A stretch of DNA of 64,000 bases, from NCBI RefSeq assembly GCF_002150035.1, contig NZ_NETS01000011.1:248001-312000 (forward strand). Reading direction: 5' to 3'. This DNA comes from Leptospira venezuelensis. Lineage in GTDB: Bacteria; Spirochaetota; Leptospiria; Leptospirales; Leptospiraceae. Shown piece after piece: positions 54,732-64,000 of the stretch (positions within the stretch are counted from its first letter, which is position 1; each line of letters opens with the position of its first letter). Both the position numbers and the translations under genes were made by a program. A model generated the notes under the pieces. The model was not told the DNA's origin. It ran no database searches and saw only the letters and a program-made list of their open reading frames with translations.

Positions 54732-55610
54732 ATGTCTTCTCATAAAATTGCAATCATCGGAACTGGAATCATGGGTAGAGGGATCGCAAATAATCTCTCT
54801 AAAGAAGGTCATTCCCTCCAACTATATGCTCGTAATCCAGAAAAGATCCAAGACCTAAAATCGGATAAAGTTTCTATCTATGGAAATATTAAAGAAACAG
54901 TAAAAAATTCTGAAATCATAATACTCTGCCTCACGGAAGATCACGTGGTAGAAGACTCAGTATTCTCCTCTGGACTTTTAGAAGCGAATGCAAAATATGT
55001 GATAGATGTTGGAACCACCTCCCCTTCTCTCACACTTAAATTAAATAACACATTCCAAAAACAGAATATTCAATTCTTAGACGCCCCAATGACAGGTTCC
55101 AAAAATGCCGCGAGAGACGGTCAGATCCTATTTATGGTAGGAGCAAAATCAAAAGAAGAAATCCAAGATATTTCGTTCATCTTCGAAATCTGTGGCAAAA
55201 ATACTGTCTACTGTGGGAATGTCGGCGATGGGCAGAAGGCAAAAATTGCTCTCAATATGGTGCAGGCTGGGATCTTCCAGGTCTATATGGAAGGTTTTTC
55301 TTTGGCCAAAAGCCAAGGTATAGATACTTCTATCTTAAAATCTATCTTAGAACAATCCGCTGCAAAGTCCGGAATTTCAGAATTTAAGTTTCCATTTGTA
55401 TTCTCTGGAAATTACGAGACTCATTTTGCTTTGAAGAATATGTATAAGGATCTCAAACATGCACTTTCTTTAGGAAAAGAGTCCGGAACAAAACTGCCGC
55501 TCTGTTCCGAACTAGATGAGATTTACCAAGCCGGTATGAACAATGGCTTTGGTGAGAAAGATTATTGCAGCCTAAACGAGGTTACTGCGAAGATACCTCC
55601 GGCCAAATAA
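54732..55610 (+). CDS. NAD(P)-dependent beta-hydroxyacid dehydrogenase family protein
   Basis: The 292-aa protein has an N-terminal Rossmann motif [16 protein letters not shown] and [13 protein letters not shown]. It also has the catalytic-lysine segment [29 protein letters not shown] and [16 protein letters not shown]. It belongs with 3-hydroxyisobutyrate/glyoxylate (succinic semialdehyde) reductases. I prefer ATG 54732, although ATG 54714 adds six residues. The substrate is unknown. Its 3' end overlaps the convergent GDYXXLXY gene by 29 bases. Confidence 0.87.
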   Translation: MSSHKIAIIGTGIMGRGIANNLSKEGHSLQLYARNPEKIQDLKSDKVSIYGNIKETVKNSEIIILCLTEDHVVEDSVFSSGLLEANAKYVIDVGTTSPSLTLKLNNTFQKQNIQFLDAPMTGSKNAARDGQILFMVGAKSKEEIQDISFIFEICGKNTVYCGNVGDGQKAKIALNMVQAGIFQVYMEGFSLAKSQGIDTSILKSILEQSAAKSGISEFKFPFVFSGNYETHFALKNMYKDLKHALSLGKESGTKLPLCSELDEIYQAGMNNGFGEKDYCSLNEVTAKIPPAK

Positions 55611-56142
55611 TCTTTTCGATCAATCCATTTCCGTTTTCGTCTATTCTCAACTGGATTTTGGCGCCTGGTTCTCTCAGTTTTTCTTCCAGTTTTTTGGCGC
55701 CCTCTTCCGGAATAAAATATTTGCTGAAAGGGTAATTAAAGTCTCCGTAATTACATTCGCCTTTGACGTAATTCCAGCAAGTTGTATCATTTTTGAGTTC
55801 GTCACAATCAGAGTGAAAACGTATTTCATATTCAGAAGGTTCTCTGGAATCAAAACAAACACAAGCTTCCTTTTTTGTAAGCTTACGTCCATCTGTTGTA
55901 GCCGTTGCCGATTCTATTGCAGATGAAACGTAATCTCCTTTTTGGCAAATATCATCAGAATATTTACGATCTATCTGAAATCTAAGATATTGTCCTGAAA
56001 GTAGATCTCTAGGATCATACCCAGTAATCGGAAGTATCAGAATTTTTCCATTCCTAAGATCGAATTCTCTCTCAAAAGCAACGGAGGCTAAAACAATAAT
56101 TGGCAGAAATACTGCGAGAACTGAAATGTTAAACTTCTTCAT
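55582..56142 (-). CDS. GDYXXLXY-family exported protein
   Basis: The 186-aa protein has an N-terminal signal or anchor ([18 protein letters not shown]). The family motif appears here as [13 protein letters not shown] near residue 44, followed by a periplasmic region with six cysteines that may form disulfides. Members are almost always paired with a DUF2157 membrane protein, as here (ATGA overlap with the upstream gene). Function is unknown. Confidence 0.85.
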   Translation of the reverse strand: MKKFNISVLAVFLPIIVLASVAFEREFDLRNGKILILPITGYDPRDLLSGQYLRFQIDRKYSDDICQKGDYVSSAIESATATTDGRKLTKKEACVCFDSREPSEYEIRFHSDCDELKNDTTCWNYVKGECNYGDFNYPFSKYFIPEEGAKKLEEKLREPGAKIQLRIDENGNGLIEKIIWPEVSSQ

Positions 56143-57329
56143 ATTCCAAGCTCCTCTTCTTGAAAGAGTTGATTCGCAGCATCTCTGATCCTTTCCCTCA
56201 TCTTAAACACTAAAATGCTGAAACCCAAAATGACTGCTCCTGAAACTATCAGTCCAATTCCTGTGGCGAGTAAACTTCCGAATACTTCCAGATAGACTGA
56301 AACAAATCTAAGCCCTAAAATCAAGAGAGACAGATCAAACCATCTTCTGGATTGGAAAAATAAGAATGCAAACGGTATCCATGCCAGAAAGAAAAATATC
56401 ATTGCCGGAAATTTTCCATACCAATGAAAAACCTGAGGATAATTTAAGAAACCGAGGAATATTCCGGAGATAGAAAGCAAGATGATCTTTCTACGAGAAA
56501 AACGTTTTCTAAAAATTTGAGAAATTACAATTAGAAGAATCGGGATAAGCAAAGGCCAATACCACGAAAAAGGAAGATCATATCTTCTGACAAATTCAGG
56601 GTCCCCGTCTAAATTCGGAATATCATGAGTTTCGAAACTTCCCCAAATAGATGAAGTTAAAAAGAAACCGAAAGCCCATAGTAAAAATGGATTCACAAGA
56701 ATAGAAGTTTTACTCTCTTTAGTTTCTAATCTTTTCTCCGCAAAGATCGCAATTCCTGCAAATACCCAAGAAGCTACAAAGAAGAAGAGAGAAAAATAAT
56801 GACTTCTTTCTTTCCAACCGATATCAGGATGATTGTCAATCCAACTTAAAAAAGAAGAACTGAATACTGCGATCCAAAGATGCTGTAATATTCGTCCCGG
56901 ATACATTATCACAAGTAAGATCGTAATTCCTGACCAAAGAAGCAAACCCTGGTATAATTTTCCCTGAGTATGATATACCTGGGAAACCAGTCCAATATTC
57001 GCAAAAAATAATACACAAAGAAGTAAAACTAAAAGATAACGAACTGTATCATTCCAGATCTCTTTCTTTTGAGAGTATAGAATTGCAATCCCTATCCCGG
57101 AAAGTATCATAAAACTATTAAATAATTTTACGGAATAATGAATCTTGTCCCAATTAGCCGCCACCATTGCGATAACCCCAAGGCCGATTACTACAATCCC
57201 TAAGGCCAGGAAGGAATAGAATACATATGGAATTTTTTTGGAATCTTCGAATTTGAGAATGGACTCTGCCTGAGTCTGGCTAATGAGTCCGGAATCTACC
57301 CAAGTTTTTAATTTTTTCTTCCAATTCAT
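56139..57329 (-). CDS. DUF2157 polytopic membrane protein
   Basis: The 396-aa protein has a cytoplasmic N-terminal helix pair (KLKTWVDSGLISQTQAESILKFE) typical of DUF2157. About eleven transmembrane helices follow. The N-terminal helices contain ALGIVVIGLGVIAMVAANWDKI, the family signature. It is coupled to the GDYXXLXY gene and presumably works with it in the envelope. Biochemical activity is unknown. Confidence 0.87.
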   Translation of the reverse strand: MNWKKKLKTWVDSGLISQTQAESILKFEDSKKIPYVFYSFLALGIVVIGLGVIAMVAANWDKIHYSVKLFNSFMILSGIGIAILYSQKKEIWNDTVRYLLVLLLCVLFFANIGLVSQVYHTQGKLYQGLLLWSGITILLVIMYPGRILQHLWIAVFSSSFLSWIDNHPDIGWKERSHYFSLFFFVASWVFAGIAIFAEKRLETKESKTSILVNPFLLWAFGFFLTSSIWGSFETHDIPNLDGDPEFVRRYDLPFSWYWPLLIPILLIVISQIFRKRFSRRKIILLSISGIFLGFLNYPQVFHWYGKFPAMIFFFLAWIPFAFLFFQSRRWFDLSLLILGLRFVSVYLEVFGSLLATGIGLIVSGAVILGFSILVFKMRERIRDAANQLFQEEELGI

Positions 57330-57424
57330 AACGCGAAAGTTATCTAAATGGAATCGAAATCAGTCAATCTTTCTTTGTATAATTTATAAATTAGAACTAG
57401 CCAGAACTGCGAACAACCGGTCGA

Positions 57425-58291
57425 TCAGTCCTCTTCCTCTTTGGTTCCCAAAGATTTTTCTATATTAGTACGATATCTTTCTTTATAATAAGATTTCACA
57501 TTTGGTGCGCCGATTTTAGCATCTTTTAGTCTTTTTTCATTGGCAGAAATTCTGTCCTCGTCTAGAGGATGTGTGCTTAAATATTTTTCTAAAGGAATGT
57601 CGGCTCCCGCCAACTCAGGATTTATCTTCTTCTCCTTTTGAATATCCTTGAAAAAATCTGCGATTGCTCCGGGATAATAAGGAGTAGATCTCATATAATC
57701 AAATCCGTATTCATCTGCTTCTTCTTCCATAGAACGAGAATTTGCAAGTCCCAATAGATTTGTAGAAAGCCCTGCAATATCTGCCGCATGTGAAGCCAGA
57801 TCCGGACCAAGCACAAAGGAAAGCACAAAATATAAGGAGAAGTATAAAGTAATATTCGTGGATAATTGTTTAGTGGAATGCCTTCTTTCTGCATGAGCAA
57901 TCTCATGAGAAAGAATCCCTGCCAGGGTTGCCTCATTCTTCACAAAATGAAGAAGTCCAGTATATACGAAAATGTAACCGCCAGGTGCACAAATTGCATT
58001 AATGACCTTATCATCGTCTATTATGGTTACTTTATATTTGAATTCGTCTTTATATTTGATGGATTTGGATTTTAAGATCCGGTCCACTATAGATTGCAGA
58101 TATTTTTCTAAAGACTTACCTTTATAAACTTTACCGTGATCTTCTCCAGTCACTGCGGCCTTATAAAATTGTTCTCCTAAAAATCGGTCCACGTCCAAAG
58201 GAAAAACAAGATCCACCATCCAACCGCAGCCTTGGAGACTAAAAAGTAAAAATAATACCAGAAAATATTTGCGAATAGAAGTTTTATTCAT
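57425..58291 (-). CDS. M48-family metalloprotease, predicted lipoprotein
   Basis: The 288-aa protein has a lipobox near residue 22 (FSLQGC) and an M48 peptidase domain. HEIAHAERRH (HExxH) and the downstream MEEEADEYGFDYM supply the zinc ligands. The C-terminal STHPLDEDRI is typical of BepA/LoiP-like periplasmic proteases that degrade misfolded outer-membrane proteins. It is probably periplasmic and lipid-anchored. It is nine bases after the DUF2797 gene on the same strand. Confidence 0.9.
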   Translation of the reverse strand: MNKTSIRKYFLVLFLLFSLQGCGWMVDLVFPLDVDRFLGEQFYKAAVTGEDHGKVYKGKSLEKYLQSIVDRILKSKSIKYKDEFKYKVTIIDDDKVINAICAPGGYIFVYTGLLHFVKNEATLAGILSHEIAHAERRHSTKQLSTNITLYFSLYFVLSFVLGPDLASHAADIAGLSTNLLGLANSRSMEEEADEYGFDYMRSTPYYPGAIADFFKDIQKEKKINPELAGADIPLEKYLSTHPLDEDRISANEKRLKDAKIGAPNVKSYYKERYRTNIEKSLGTKEEED

Positions 58292-58299
58292 GAATCAAC

Positions 58300-59154
58300 T
58301 CACTCCGAATACAAACGGATTTCGTAACCGCCATAGGCGCGGATATTAATAACTACATCCTCGAACAAAAGGTATTGCCCTTTGATACCGAGTAATTTAG
58401 AATCTATTTCCTTCTCCTTATCTGGGGAGAAAGATTTGGATTTTTTAGGATATTCTGAAATAGGATAGCTTAATTTTGTAATTTTCTGTTCATCAGATTC
58501 AGTATAAGGAACTCCTAGATCCCAGGATTCCAATACTTCTAGTAATTCTTTCTTTTTAGAGATTAGATCATAAGGAACTGAATCTTCTGTGACCATCTTT
58601 TGCCATTTGGTCTTATCATCTATAACAGTTGTAAATTGTTTTTCTATAAGGCCAGCATCTCTTCTAGATGTAACTTCTAAAAGCGGAATTGCTTCTTGTG
58701 CACCTTGGTCCACCCAACGATTGGAAACAGGTTTTTCTCGAGTGATACCGACTTTTAATCCACTTGTATTTGCAAGATAGACTGTATGCTTTTGGAAACA
58801 GTAGCCTTCTCCCCATTCAGGTTCTCTACAAGTTCCTAAATGAAAATGACAGGTCTCCGGGCGAAGAATACATAGATCATTCTCCGCTAATGTTTGGAAG
58901 CAGGAGAAACAACTTCCTTGGTTAAAACTTTTGCTTGTGACCTTCCCGCAATTTACGCAGCGAATTTTTCCGGTAAATTCTAGTTTTACACGTTTGCCTA
59001 CAAGACTTCCAATCTTAAAATTTGCGGGAACTAGCTGAGCCTCTTGTTTTCCGGATTCCGAAGAAGGATAATTAGCGACTACCCAGATATATTCTACTGG
59101 GTCGATACTTTCGTGATCCATCATTCTTAAAAAACCGGAAGAGAGTTCTTTCAT
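58300..59154 (-). CDS. DUF2797 zinc-ribbon protein
   Basis: The 284-aa protein matches the DUF2797 pattern. An N-terminal four-cysteine zinc ribbon [20 protein letters not shown] lies near residue 60. Then come [38 protein letters not shown] and [14 protein letters not shown], which resemble a GIY-YIG-like core. It may act on nucleic acid; its activity is unknown. It overlaps the upstream exported-protein gene by four bases. Confidence 0.82.
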   Translation of the reverse strand: MKELSSGFLRMMDHESIDPVEYIWVVANYPSSESGKQEAQLVPANFKIGSLVGKRVKLEFTGKIRCVNCGKVTSKSFNQGSCFSCFQTLAENDLCILRPETCHFHLGTCREPEWGEGYCFQKHTVYLANTSGLKVGITREKPVSNRWVDQGAQEAIPLLEVTSRRDAGLIEKQFTTVIDDKTKWQKMVTEDSVPYDLISKKKELLEVLESWDLGVPYTESDEQKITKLSYPISEYPKKSKSFSPDKEKEIDSKLLGIKGQYLLFEDVVINIRAYGGYEIRLYSE

Positions 59155-59756
59155 CGAAAAAAATATTCCTTACCACCAAGCGGTCTTAGTTTAGGATCCA
59201 CTTTTACAGTTAGAATAGTACTTAACTCTTGGCCTTTCCAGTCAAAAACCACTATTTTATCTTCATAAGAATAATGACTTAGCTTTCCATCAGTATGATA
59301 GAATAATTTCAAATCACTCTGGCCTTCTTTTCCAGGCAGAGAAAGTACACCTTTGCCTGCGAGAGTTCTTCCCTCATACCATTTCGCTTTTGTTGGGATA
59401 GGAGGTATCGTTTTGCTTGGAGTTAAACCGTTAGTTCCGGTAGCCGCAGAGCTTGGAGTTTTGGGCTCCGAACTTTCTGCCAACTTATCCTCTAATGTAG
59501 AAACTTTCAGTAATGCACATTGGAAGTTCCCTTCTAATACTGGAAAATCCTGAGCGCATGGAGTTTCTTTTACATATAATTCTTGGTCGAAAGAAGCCCC
59601 AGTACGAACACTTTGAGCGATCTTAGCGAATGCATAAAATTTCAACCGGCCCAAAACTTCTTTCAGACCGTATTCTTTCCATTCTCCATTTACATCTTCT
59701 GCGGAAAGGGAAAAGGAAAAACAAAACAATGCTATAACAGCGAATCTAATTCTCAT
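59151..59756 (-). CDS. Hypothetical exported protein
   Basis: I do not recognise this 201-aa protein. It has a signal peptide (cleavage after SLSAED). A proline- and threonine-rich linker (about 95-120, ending [12 protein letters not shown]) and a C-terminal beta-rich domain follow ([24 protein letters not shown]). Two cysteines in the mature part could pair. It lies between namZ-like and DUF2797 genes and overlaps the latter. Confidence 0.6.
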   Translation of the reverse strand: MRIRFAVIALFCFSFSLSAEDVNGEWKEYGLKEVLGRLKFYAFAKIAQSVRTGASFDQELYVKETPCAQDFPVLEGNFQCALLKVSTLEDKLAESSEPKTPSSAATGTNGLTPSKTIPPIPTKAKWYEGRTLAGKGVLSLPGKEGQSDLKLFYHTDGKLSHYSYEDKIVVFDWKGQELSTILTVKVDPKLRPLGGKEYFFR

Positions 59757-59787
59757 AATTTATCTTTCGAAATTTTAATACAAAACA

Positions 59788-61047
59788 TTAGTAGATCAGA
59801 TATTTTTGGATCAGCTTATTTGTAGAAGATTCGGATTCAGCATAAGTAGCCTTAAATTGTTCGTATGTGAGGCCGGCATCTACTGACTCTCTGAATTTTT
59901 CGGTTCCCCAAAGAAAATCAATATTATGAGATCCGTCCGCATACTGTCTCCATTTGAAATCTTTATATTTCTTTTTCATAATGGTAGTTAGGTTATATGC
60001 CATTCTGATCGGATCATATTTACGATTTACAACCGTTAAACGAAGACCTCTACAAATCTCCCCCTTAAATGGTCCAAATGTTGGCTTAAAGAATACACTT
60101 TGGTAATAATAATCACCTTTACTGTCTTCATTCAATTCATTGATAATATCTTCAGGCTCATTCATCCAAGGAGCGCCGAAATATACGAATGGAGCCTGGG
60201 TTCCCCTACCTACGGAAACATTCACTCCTTCTAATAATACCAAACCTAAATAGTTTTTTGCTGAATCTAACATAGGAAGATTTGGAGAAGGTGTGGTCCA
60301 GGGGATTCCTTCTTTCTCCCAATCAAATCCTCTTTTTAGATTTTCAGGAGAGATAATATCCAGTTTTACTTTTCCACCTAGATATTCTCCATTATAGAAC
60401 GCAGCCGCTTCTCCCAAAGTCATTCCTGTAAAAAATAGAGACGGAAATTCTCCCGCGAAGTTTAAAAACTTCTTCTGTATACCTTCTCCTCTTGCACCTA
60501 AATACAATGCAGGGTTAGGATGATCCAAAAGAATAAACTTAGTATTTGGATCAGGAAGATTATCCATCAAACGTTTGAGAACGCTTAGGTATGTATAACA
60601 ACGCATTCCCATATCGACGACGTCGAATACAACCGCGTCTGCACCTTTCAGGATTGCTGGGATCTCAGAGTTTTTAACCTTATAAATATGATAGATAGGA
60701 AGTTGAAAAGTCTCGTCCAGTGTGACCGGAGACTTACTGAAGTCTTCTTCCAATCCTAAAAACCCATGTTCAAGTCCGATCAAATGTTTGATCTTAACTT
60801 TTTTATCCTTAAATTCTTTCAGGATCTTTTCAGGGTGTCTCCCTATACCTGATGGATTTGTAACGAGCACAACGGATTTACCTGCAAGACTTGGAAGCAC
60901 TTGTTCGTAAAAGGAAACTTCGGCTGGAATAATTTTAGATTTAGAAATATGACTTCTGGATGACGCTTCTACGCAGGAGCCTGAGGAAATTGTCAGAAAA
61001 AAAATGAGTAAAGTTAGGTTTTTTTTGTTTCTTTCTTTGAACCGCAT
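59788..61047 (-). CDS. DUF1343/NamZ-type exo-beta-N-acetylmuramidase, predicted lipoprotein
   Basis: The 419-aa protein has a lipobox-like signal (TISSGSC). The NamZ/DUF1343 pattern follows: [68 protein letters not shown] and [19 protein letters not shown]. Characterised NamZ removes terminal MurNAc from peptidoglycan fragments, so this likely serves cell-wall recycling in the periplasm. It is divergent from the lipoprotein gene at 61114. Confidence 0.87.
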   Translation of the reverse strand: MRFKERNKKNLTLLIFFLTISSGSCVEASSRSHISKSKIIPAEVSFYEQVLPSLAGKSVVLVTNPSGIGRHPEKILKEFKDKKVKIKHLIGLEHGFLGLEEDFSKSPVTLDETFQLPIYHIYKVKNSEIPAILKGADAVVFDVVDMGMRCYTYLSVLKRLMDNLPDPNTKFILLDHPNPALYLGARGEGIQKKFLNFAGEFPSLFFTGMTLGEAAAFYNGEYLGGKVKLDIISPENLKRGFDWEKEGIPWTTPSPNLPMLDSAKNYLGLVLLEGVNVSVGRGTQAPFVYFGAPWMNEPEDIINELNEDSKGDYYYQSVFFKPTFGPFKGEICRGLRLTVVNRKYDPIRMAYNLTTIMKKKYKDFKWRQYADGSHNIDFLWGTEKFRESVDAGLTYEQFKATYAESESSTNKLIQKYLIY

Positions 61048-61113
61048 GTAAGATACCTTATTTGTTCAGTAAATAGACAGAATTCAATACATCAAGGAGA
61101 AAAAGGAAGCGAT

Positions 61114-62361
61114 ATGGCAAAGCTGCCCATCCTGCGGATTACCGCTCTCACACTGATTTTAGGTTTCGCTTTTGCATGCGCAACGGGTGACGGATCCCGA
61201 CGCAAGAAAAAAGAAGAATTCACTAGAGAAGGAAATACAATCACCGTGATCGGAGAAGCTCCGATTTATAACGGGGATATAGCAAACGCAAAACAAAGAG
61301 CGATTAAAGACGCAAAAGTTAATGCGGTACGTAAAATAGTTGGTGAAGAAATTTCCAACAAAAGCCAAGCTTCGGATGGAGAAAGTTTAGGCTCTAGTCT
61401 ACTTTCCAAAACGGATGCATTCGTAAAATCTTACGATATAGTTGCGGAAGACCAAGGTAAGATAGATACCCAACCTATTCTAAAACTTACAGTTCGTTGT
61501 ACTATCGAAGAATCTAAACTTTCCACTGCGGTCGAAGGTTTACTTGCTGACGTAGGAAATCCAAGAATCGTAGTTTTAGTTCCTTCTAAAGTAGGAGGAG
61601 CTCCAGTTGCTCCTTTAAGCAATGGTAATATTGCAGAAGCAGAGATTATCAAAGGTCTTAAAAAAGCAGGAAACAAGATCGTAGATCCTGGACAAGCTTC
61701 TAAATCAGTTAAACCTTCCGGCTTGAATGCTGATGCGGTTAACTCTTTAGATGCAGGAGCTGCAATACTTATCCAAGCTCAATCTTCCGGAGCAGAAGTT
61801 TTAGTTGTTGGTTCTGTTGAAACAGAAGACCAAGCACCTGTAACGGCTATTGGTGGGAAAACTTTAGACAGACCTTTATTCAATACTGCTGCGACCGGAC
61901 CTTATAAAGTAATCCTACTTTGGGGAGACGGAAAAGTGGTAGCATCCGGAAACGCAGATGCTCGTGGAGCAGATATCACTCAAAAAGTTTCCAGAGAGAA
62001 AGCACTTGCTGGTTGGGCAGAAGACGTTACCAAAAAAGTAAACAAACAACTAAAAGAAGAATGGTTTAATCTCACTGAGAATAATACAATCATTCTTAAG
62101 TTTACTGGATTGGATGCAGATGAATCCACTAAATTCAAAGATGATCTTGCAGAATTAACTGCTGCAAAAGACATCAATGTTAGAACTAGCAATACAAGTG
62201 GTTCCGAGTGGGAAGTTACCTACCCTGGAAAAGACGCTCTGTTTATGGACGAACTAGTCTATAAAAAGGACAGGGGATTTACTTTCTTAGCTACTAAGAA
62301 GATGAATGTTAAGTCCGCTGCAAGAGGCGTAGTCACTTTGGAGTTTACTCCTAATAAATAA
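61114..62361 (+). CDS. Lipoprotein with FlgT/LPP20-like domain
   Basis: The 415-aa protein has a spirochete lipobox near C22 (GFAFAC). A domain (about 40-145) follows with the pattern [38 protein letters not shown], as in LPP20 and FlgT N-terminal domains. A second module with [14 protein letters not shown] and [11 protein letters not shown] resembles the FlgT middle domain. It is probably an abundant envelope lipoprotein: there is a strong AAGGAG site and its own terminator. Which named LipL it might equal, if any, I cannot say. Confidence 0.78.
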   Translation: MAKLPILRITALTLILGFAFACATGDGSRRKKKEEFTREGNTITVIGEAPIYNGDIANAKQRAIKDAKVNAVRKIVGEEISNKSQASDGESLGSSLLSKTDAFVKSYDIVAEDQGKIDTQPILKLTVRCTIEESKLSTAVEGLLADVGNPRIVVLVPSKVGGAPVAPLSNGNIAEAEIIKGLKKAGNKIVDPGQASKSVKPSGLNADAVNSLDAGAAILIQAQSSGAEVLVVGSVETEDQAPVTAIGGKTLDRPLFNTAATGPYKVILLWGDGKVVASGNADARGADITQKVSREKALAGWAEDVTKKVNKQLKEEWFNLTENNTIILKFTGLDADESTKFKDDLAELTAAKDINVRTSNTSGSEWEVTYPGKDALFMDELVYKKDRGFTFLATKKMNVKSAARGVVTLEFTPNK

Positions 62362-62388
62362 TCGGTCTTATCGATCGATTTAAAAAAA

Positions 62389-62409
62389 GCCGGCGAATTA
62401 ATCGTCGGC
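62389..62409 (+). terminator. Intrinsic terminator after lipoprotein gene
   Basis: The stem GCCGGCGA/TCGTCGGC has one G-T pair and a short ATTAA loop, preceded by seven A and followed by a T run. It ends the 61114-62361 transcript before the acyltransferase gene. Confidence 0.9.
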
Positions 62410-62503
62410 TTTTTTATTTTCACCTTCTTGCTACTCTCAAATCTTTTTCATATTCGAATTGACCCTAGTTAGGAGAAAAATACCGTATAAGAATATAATT
62501 AGA

Positions 62504-64000
62504 ATGTCCCATAATAATTCACTTAACTATAGACCAGACATAGACGGACTAAGAGCAATAGCTGTTCTTTCCGTTTTAATTTATCATGCATTTCCTCAAT
62601 GGTTGCCCGGTGGGTTTATCGGAGTAGATATTTTCTTCGTCATATCCGGCTATCTAATCTCCTCGATTCTTTTCAAAAAAATGGATACGAACGAGTTATC
62701 TTTTTCTGAATTTTACAAGCGAAGAATCCACAGAATTTTTCCTGCACTTCTTCTAGTGATATTTATTTCTTTAGTATTTGGATTTTTTGCTCTTTATCCT
62801 GAGGAATATTCTAAATTGGGAAAACACTCCGTTGCTGGGATCTTATTCTTTTCAAACTTTACATTTTTAAATGAGGTCTCTGATTATTTTAACCCAGTCT
62901 CTGAACAAAAACCTTTTTTACACCTTTGGTCTTTGGCAATTGAAGAGCAATTTTATATAGTCTGGCCATTCTTGTTAGTCGCTGCTCGTAGATATAGACG
63001 ACTTCCTACCGAATATTTCCTAATCGCATTAATTCTACTTTCGTTCATCTTTAACGTCATTGATACTAAATATAATCAAATTAACGCATTCTATTTACCA
63101 GTCTTCAGATTTTGGGAGTTACTATCAGGTTCCTTGCTTTCATGGATTCGAATATATCGCCCTTCACTCTTTCGATTTTCCTCCGACAAAGAAACTGACG
63201 AAGTCAGCCCATCTTTTTTCAATATTTCGAACTTAATTTCATTAGTCGGATTTTCTCTAATCGTAATTGGACTCGCTTTGATAGACCGCAGCACTAAATT
63301 TCCGGGATTTGCTGCGGCTATCCCAGTTTTAGGGGCTGTATTTCTCATATACGCAGGAGCAAATTCTTGGTGGAACAGAAAAATACTCGGATCACGCTTA
63401 CTAGTTTTTGTAGGATTGATTAGTTTCCCTCTATATTTATGGCATTGGCCTTTATTATCTTTTTCGAATATAATAGAATCTGGATCTCCTCGCTGGGAAA
63501 TTCGAACCGGTGCTGTTATCTTATCTTTTCTATTTGCCACTCTAACTTGGGCATACCTTGAAAAGAAATTACGTTTTAATTTTCAAAAAAAGGTAACTCA
63601 AGGAATTTTAATCGCTGCTTTGTTTATAGCAATTATTGGTGAAATCGTCTTCTTATCTGGAGGAAAAAATCACAATGATGCAAAACCATCTGCCTTATTA
63701 GAATATCAAATCGCGACTATGTTCGAGCAAACCAAATGTTCCGAATCTTTTTTCCAAAAAATCGGTGGAAAGATCGAATTCTGTAATTACCTGCAAGTTG
63801 GAGCTGAGCCAGAGGTCGCGCTAATTGGTGACAGTCATGCGAATCATCTTTATTATGGGCTCTTTCAGGCGTATGTTAAAAAGATGAACCGAAACGTGAT
63901 AAACCTGAGTAATCCGGCCTGCGCAGGATTATACGGAGTAATCAGAACACCTGGTACGGAACGTTGTTCAATGTTCGATGGTATATTCGAATACGTAATT
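62504..64000 (+). CDS. Acyltransferase-3/SGNH O-acetyltransferase, 3'-truncated by window edge
   Basis: At least 499 codons are open from ATG 62504. The N-terminal acyltransferase-3 domain has RPDIDGLRAIAVLSVLIYH with the catalytic-type histidine (H28). It also has GGFIGVDIFFVISGYLI, YKRRIHRIFPALL and LHLWSLAIEEQFYIVWP, with about ten transmembrane helices. Near the window end a second, periplasmic SGNH-hydrolase domain begins (VALIGDSHANH). This OafA/OatA-type fusion acetylates O-antigen sugars or peptidoglycan. The C-terminus lies outside the window. Confidence 0.92.
   Translation, partial: MSHNNSLNYRPDIDGLRAIAVLSVLIYHAFPQWLPGGFIGVDIFFVISGYLISSILFKKMDTNELSFSEFYKRRIHRIFPALLLVIFISLVFGFFALYPEEYSKLGKHSVAGILFFSNFTFLNEVSDYFNPVSEQKPFLHLWSLAIEEQFYIVWPFLLVAARRYRRLPTEYFLIALILLSFIFNVIDTKYNQINAFYLPVFRFWELLSGSLLSWIRIYRPSLFRFSSDKETDEVSPSFFNISNLISLVGFSLIVIGLALIDRSTKFPGFAAAIPVLGAVFLIYAGANSWWNRKILGSRLLVFVGLISFPLYLWHWPLLSFSNIIESGSPRWEIRTGAVILSFLFATLTWAYLEKKLRFNFQKKVTQGILIAALFIAIIGEIVFLSGGKNHNDAKPSALLEYQIATMFEQTKCSESFFQKIGGKIEFCNYLQVGAEPEVALIGDSHANHLYYGLFQAYVKKMNRNVINLSNPACAGLYGVIRTPGTERCSMFDGIFEYVI

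Noticed and set aside
63091..63540. 149-codon minus-strand frame
   Set aside because: It lies wholly inside the acyltransferase gene, whose motifs continue through the region in the plus frame.

Overview
The window is chromosomal DNA of a spirochete, almost certainly a Leptospira. Base composition is moderate (roughly 40% G+C by eye), which fits a saprophytic or intermediate (P2-like) species better than L. interrogans. The assignment rests on the endoflagellar switch genes fliM and fliN, a candidate flagellar-coiling protein FcpB, spirochete-type lipoproteins, a SemiSWEET sugar transporter (family known structurally from L. biflexa), metY/metX/metW methionine synthesis and many TTG/GTG starts. 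I see no rRNA, CRISPR array, prophage or intact IS. The annotation is dense: no gene-free stretch exceeds about 300 bases.

Region by region. 1-6.4 kb: metallo-beta-lactamase-fold hydrolases, a STAS anti-anti-sigma factor, a dihydrolipoyl-dehydrogenase-like flavoprotein, a two-gene ABC exporter and a BolA-BolA-Grx4-Grx iron-sulfur/thiol cluster. 6.4-15.8 kb: a tightly packed minus-strand operon led by an ECF sigma factor, then a FemAB-like acyltransferase, clpS, clpA, gamma-glutamyltransferase, gshA and a GshF-type ATP-grasp ligase. A divergent NrsF-like anti-sigma factor faces it. 15.8-20.8 kb: leuC-leuD-cysteine synthase homologue-UPF1-like helicase. 20.9-27.5 kb: envelope sugar genes (glycosyltransferase, gmhA, O-antigen ligase) with an ABC ATPase and an FHA protein. 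27.5-32.3 kb: two tRNAs, a DUF4505 gene, guaA, queF-SemiSWEET, a FecR lipoprotein and a ferredoxin. 32.3-46.1 kb: a heme-binding protein-argH-cyclophilin-fliM operon, nfeD with two SPFH genes, fliN, an AAA+ ATPase, candidate fcpB, rsmE and an outer-membrane protein. 46.5-49.6 kb: metY, metX, metW. 49.7-64 kb: a MITE-like repeat, ddl, an aromatic repeat protein, mlaE-mlaF-mlaD, an oxidoreductase, a GDYXXLXY/DUF2157 pair, an M48 protease, DUF2797, a NamZ-type muramidase, a lipoprotein and a partial acyltransferase.

The most striking system is the sigma-led operon. A sigma factor of the type controlled by cysteine-bearing NrsF proteins heads a transcription unit for N-degron proteolysis (ClpS-ClpA) and for glutathione synthesis and turnover. 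That unit converges on the glutathione-dependent Grx/BolA cluster. The gshA and ATP-grasp genes look like a split bifunctional GshF. They are joined by a canonical A AAA AAG slippery heptamer in exactly the phase that would allow -1 frameshifting into the second gene, although an ordinary Shine-Dalgarno/TTG start is also present. Function calls come from reading the proteins without database searches.
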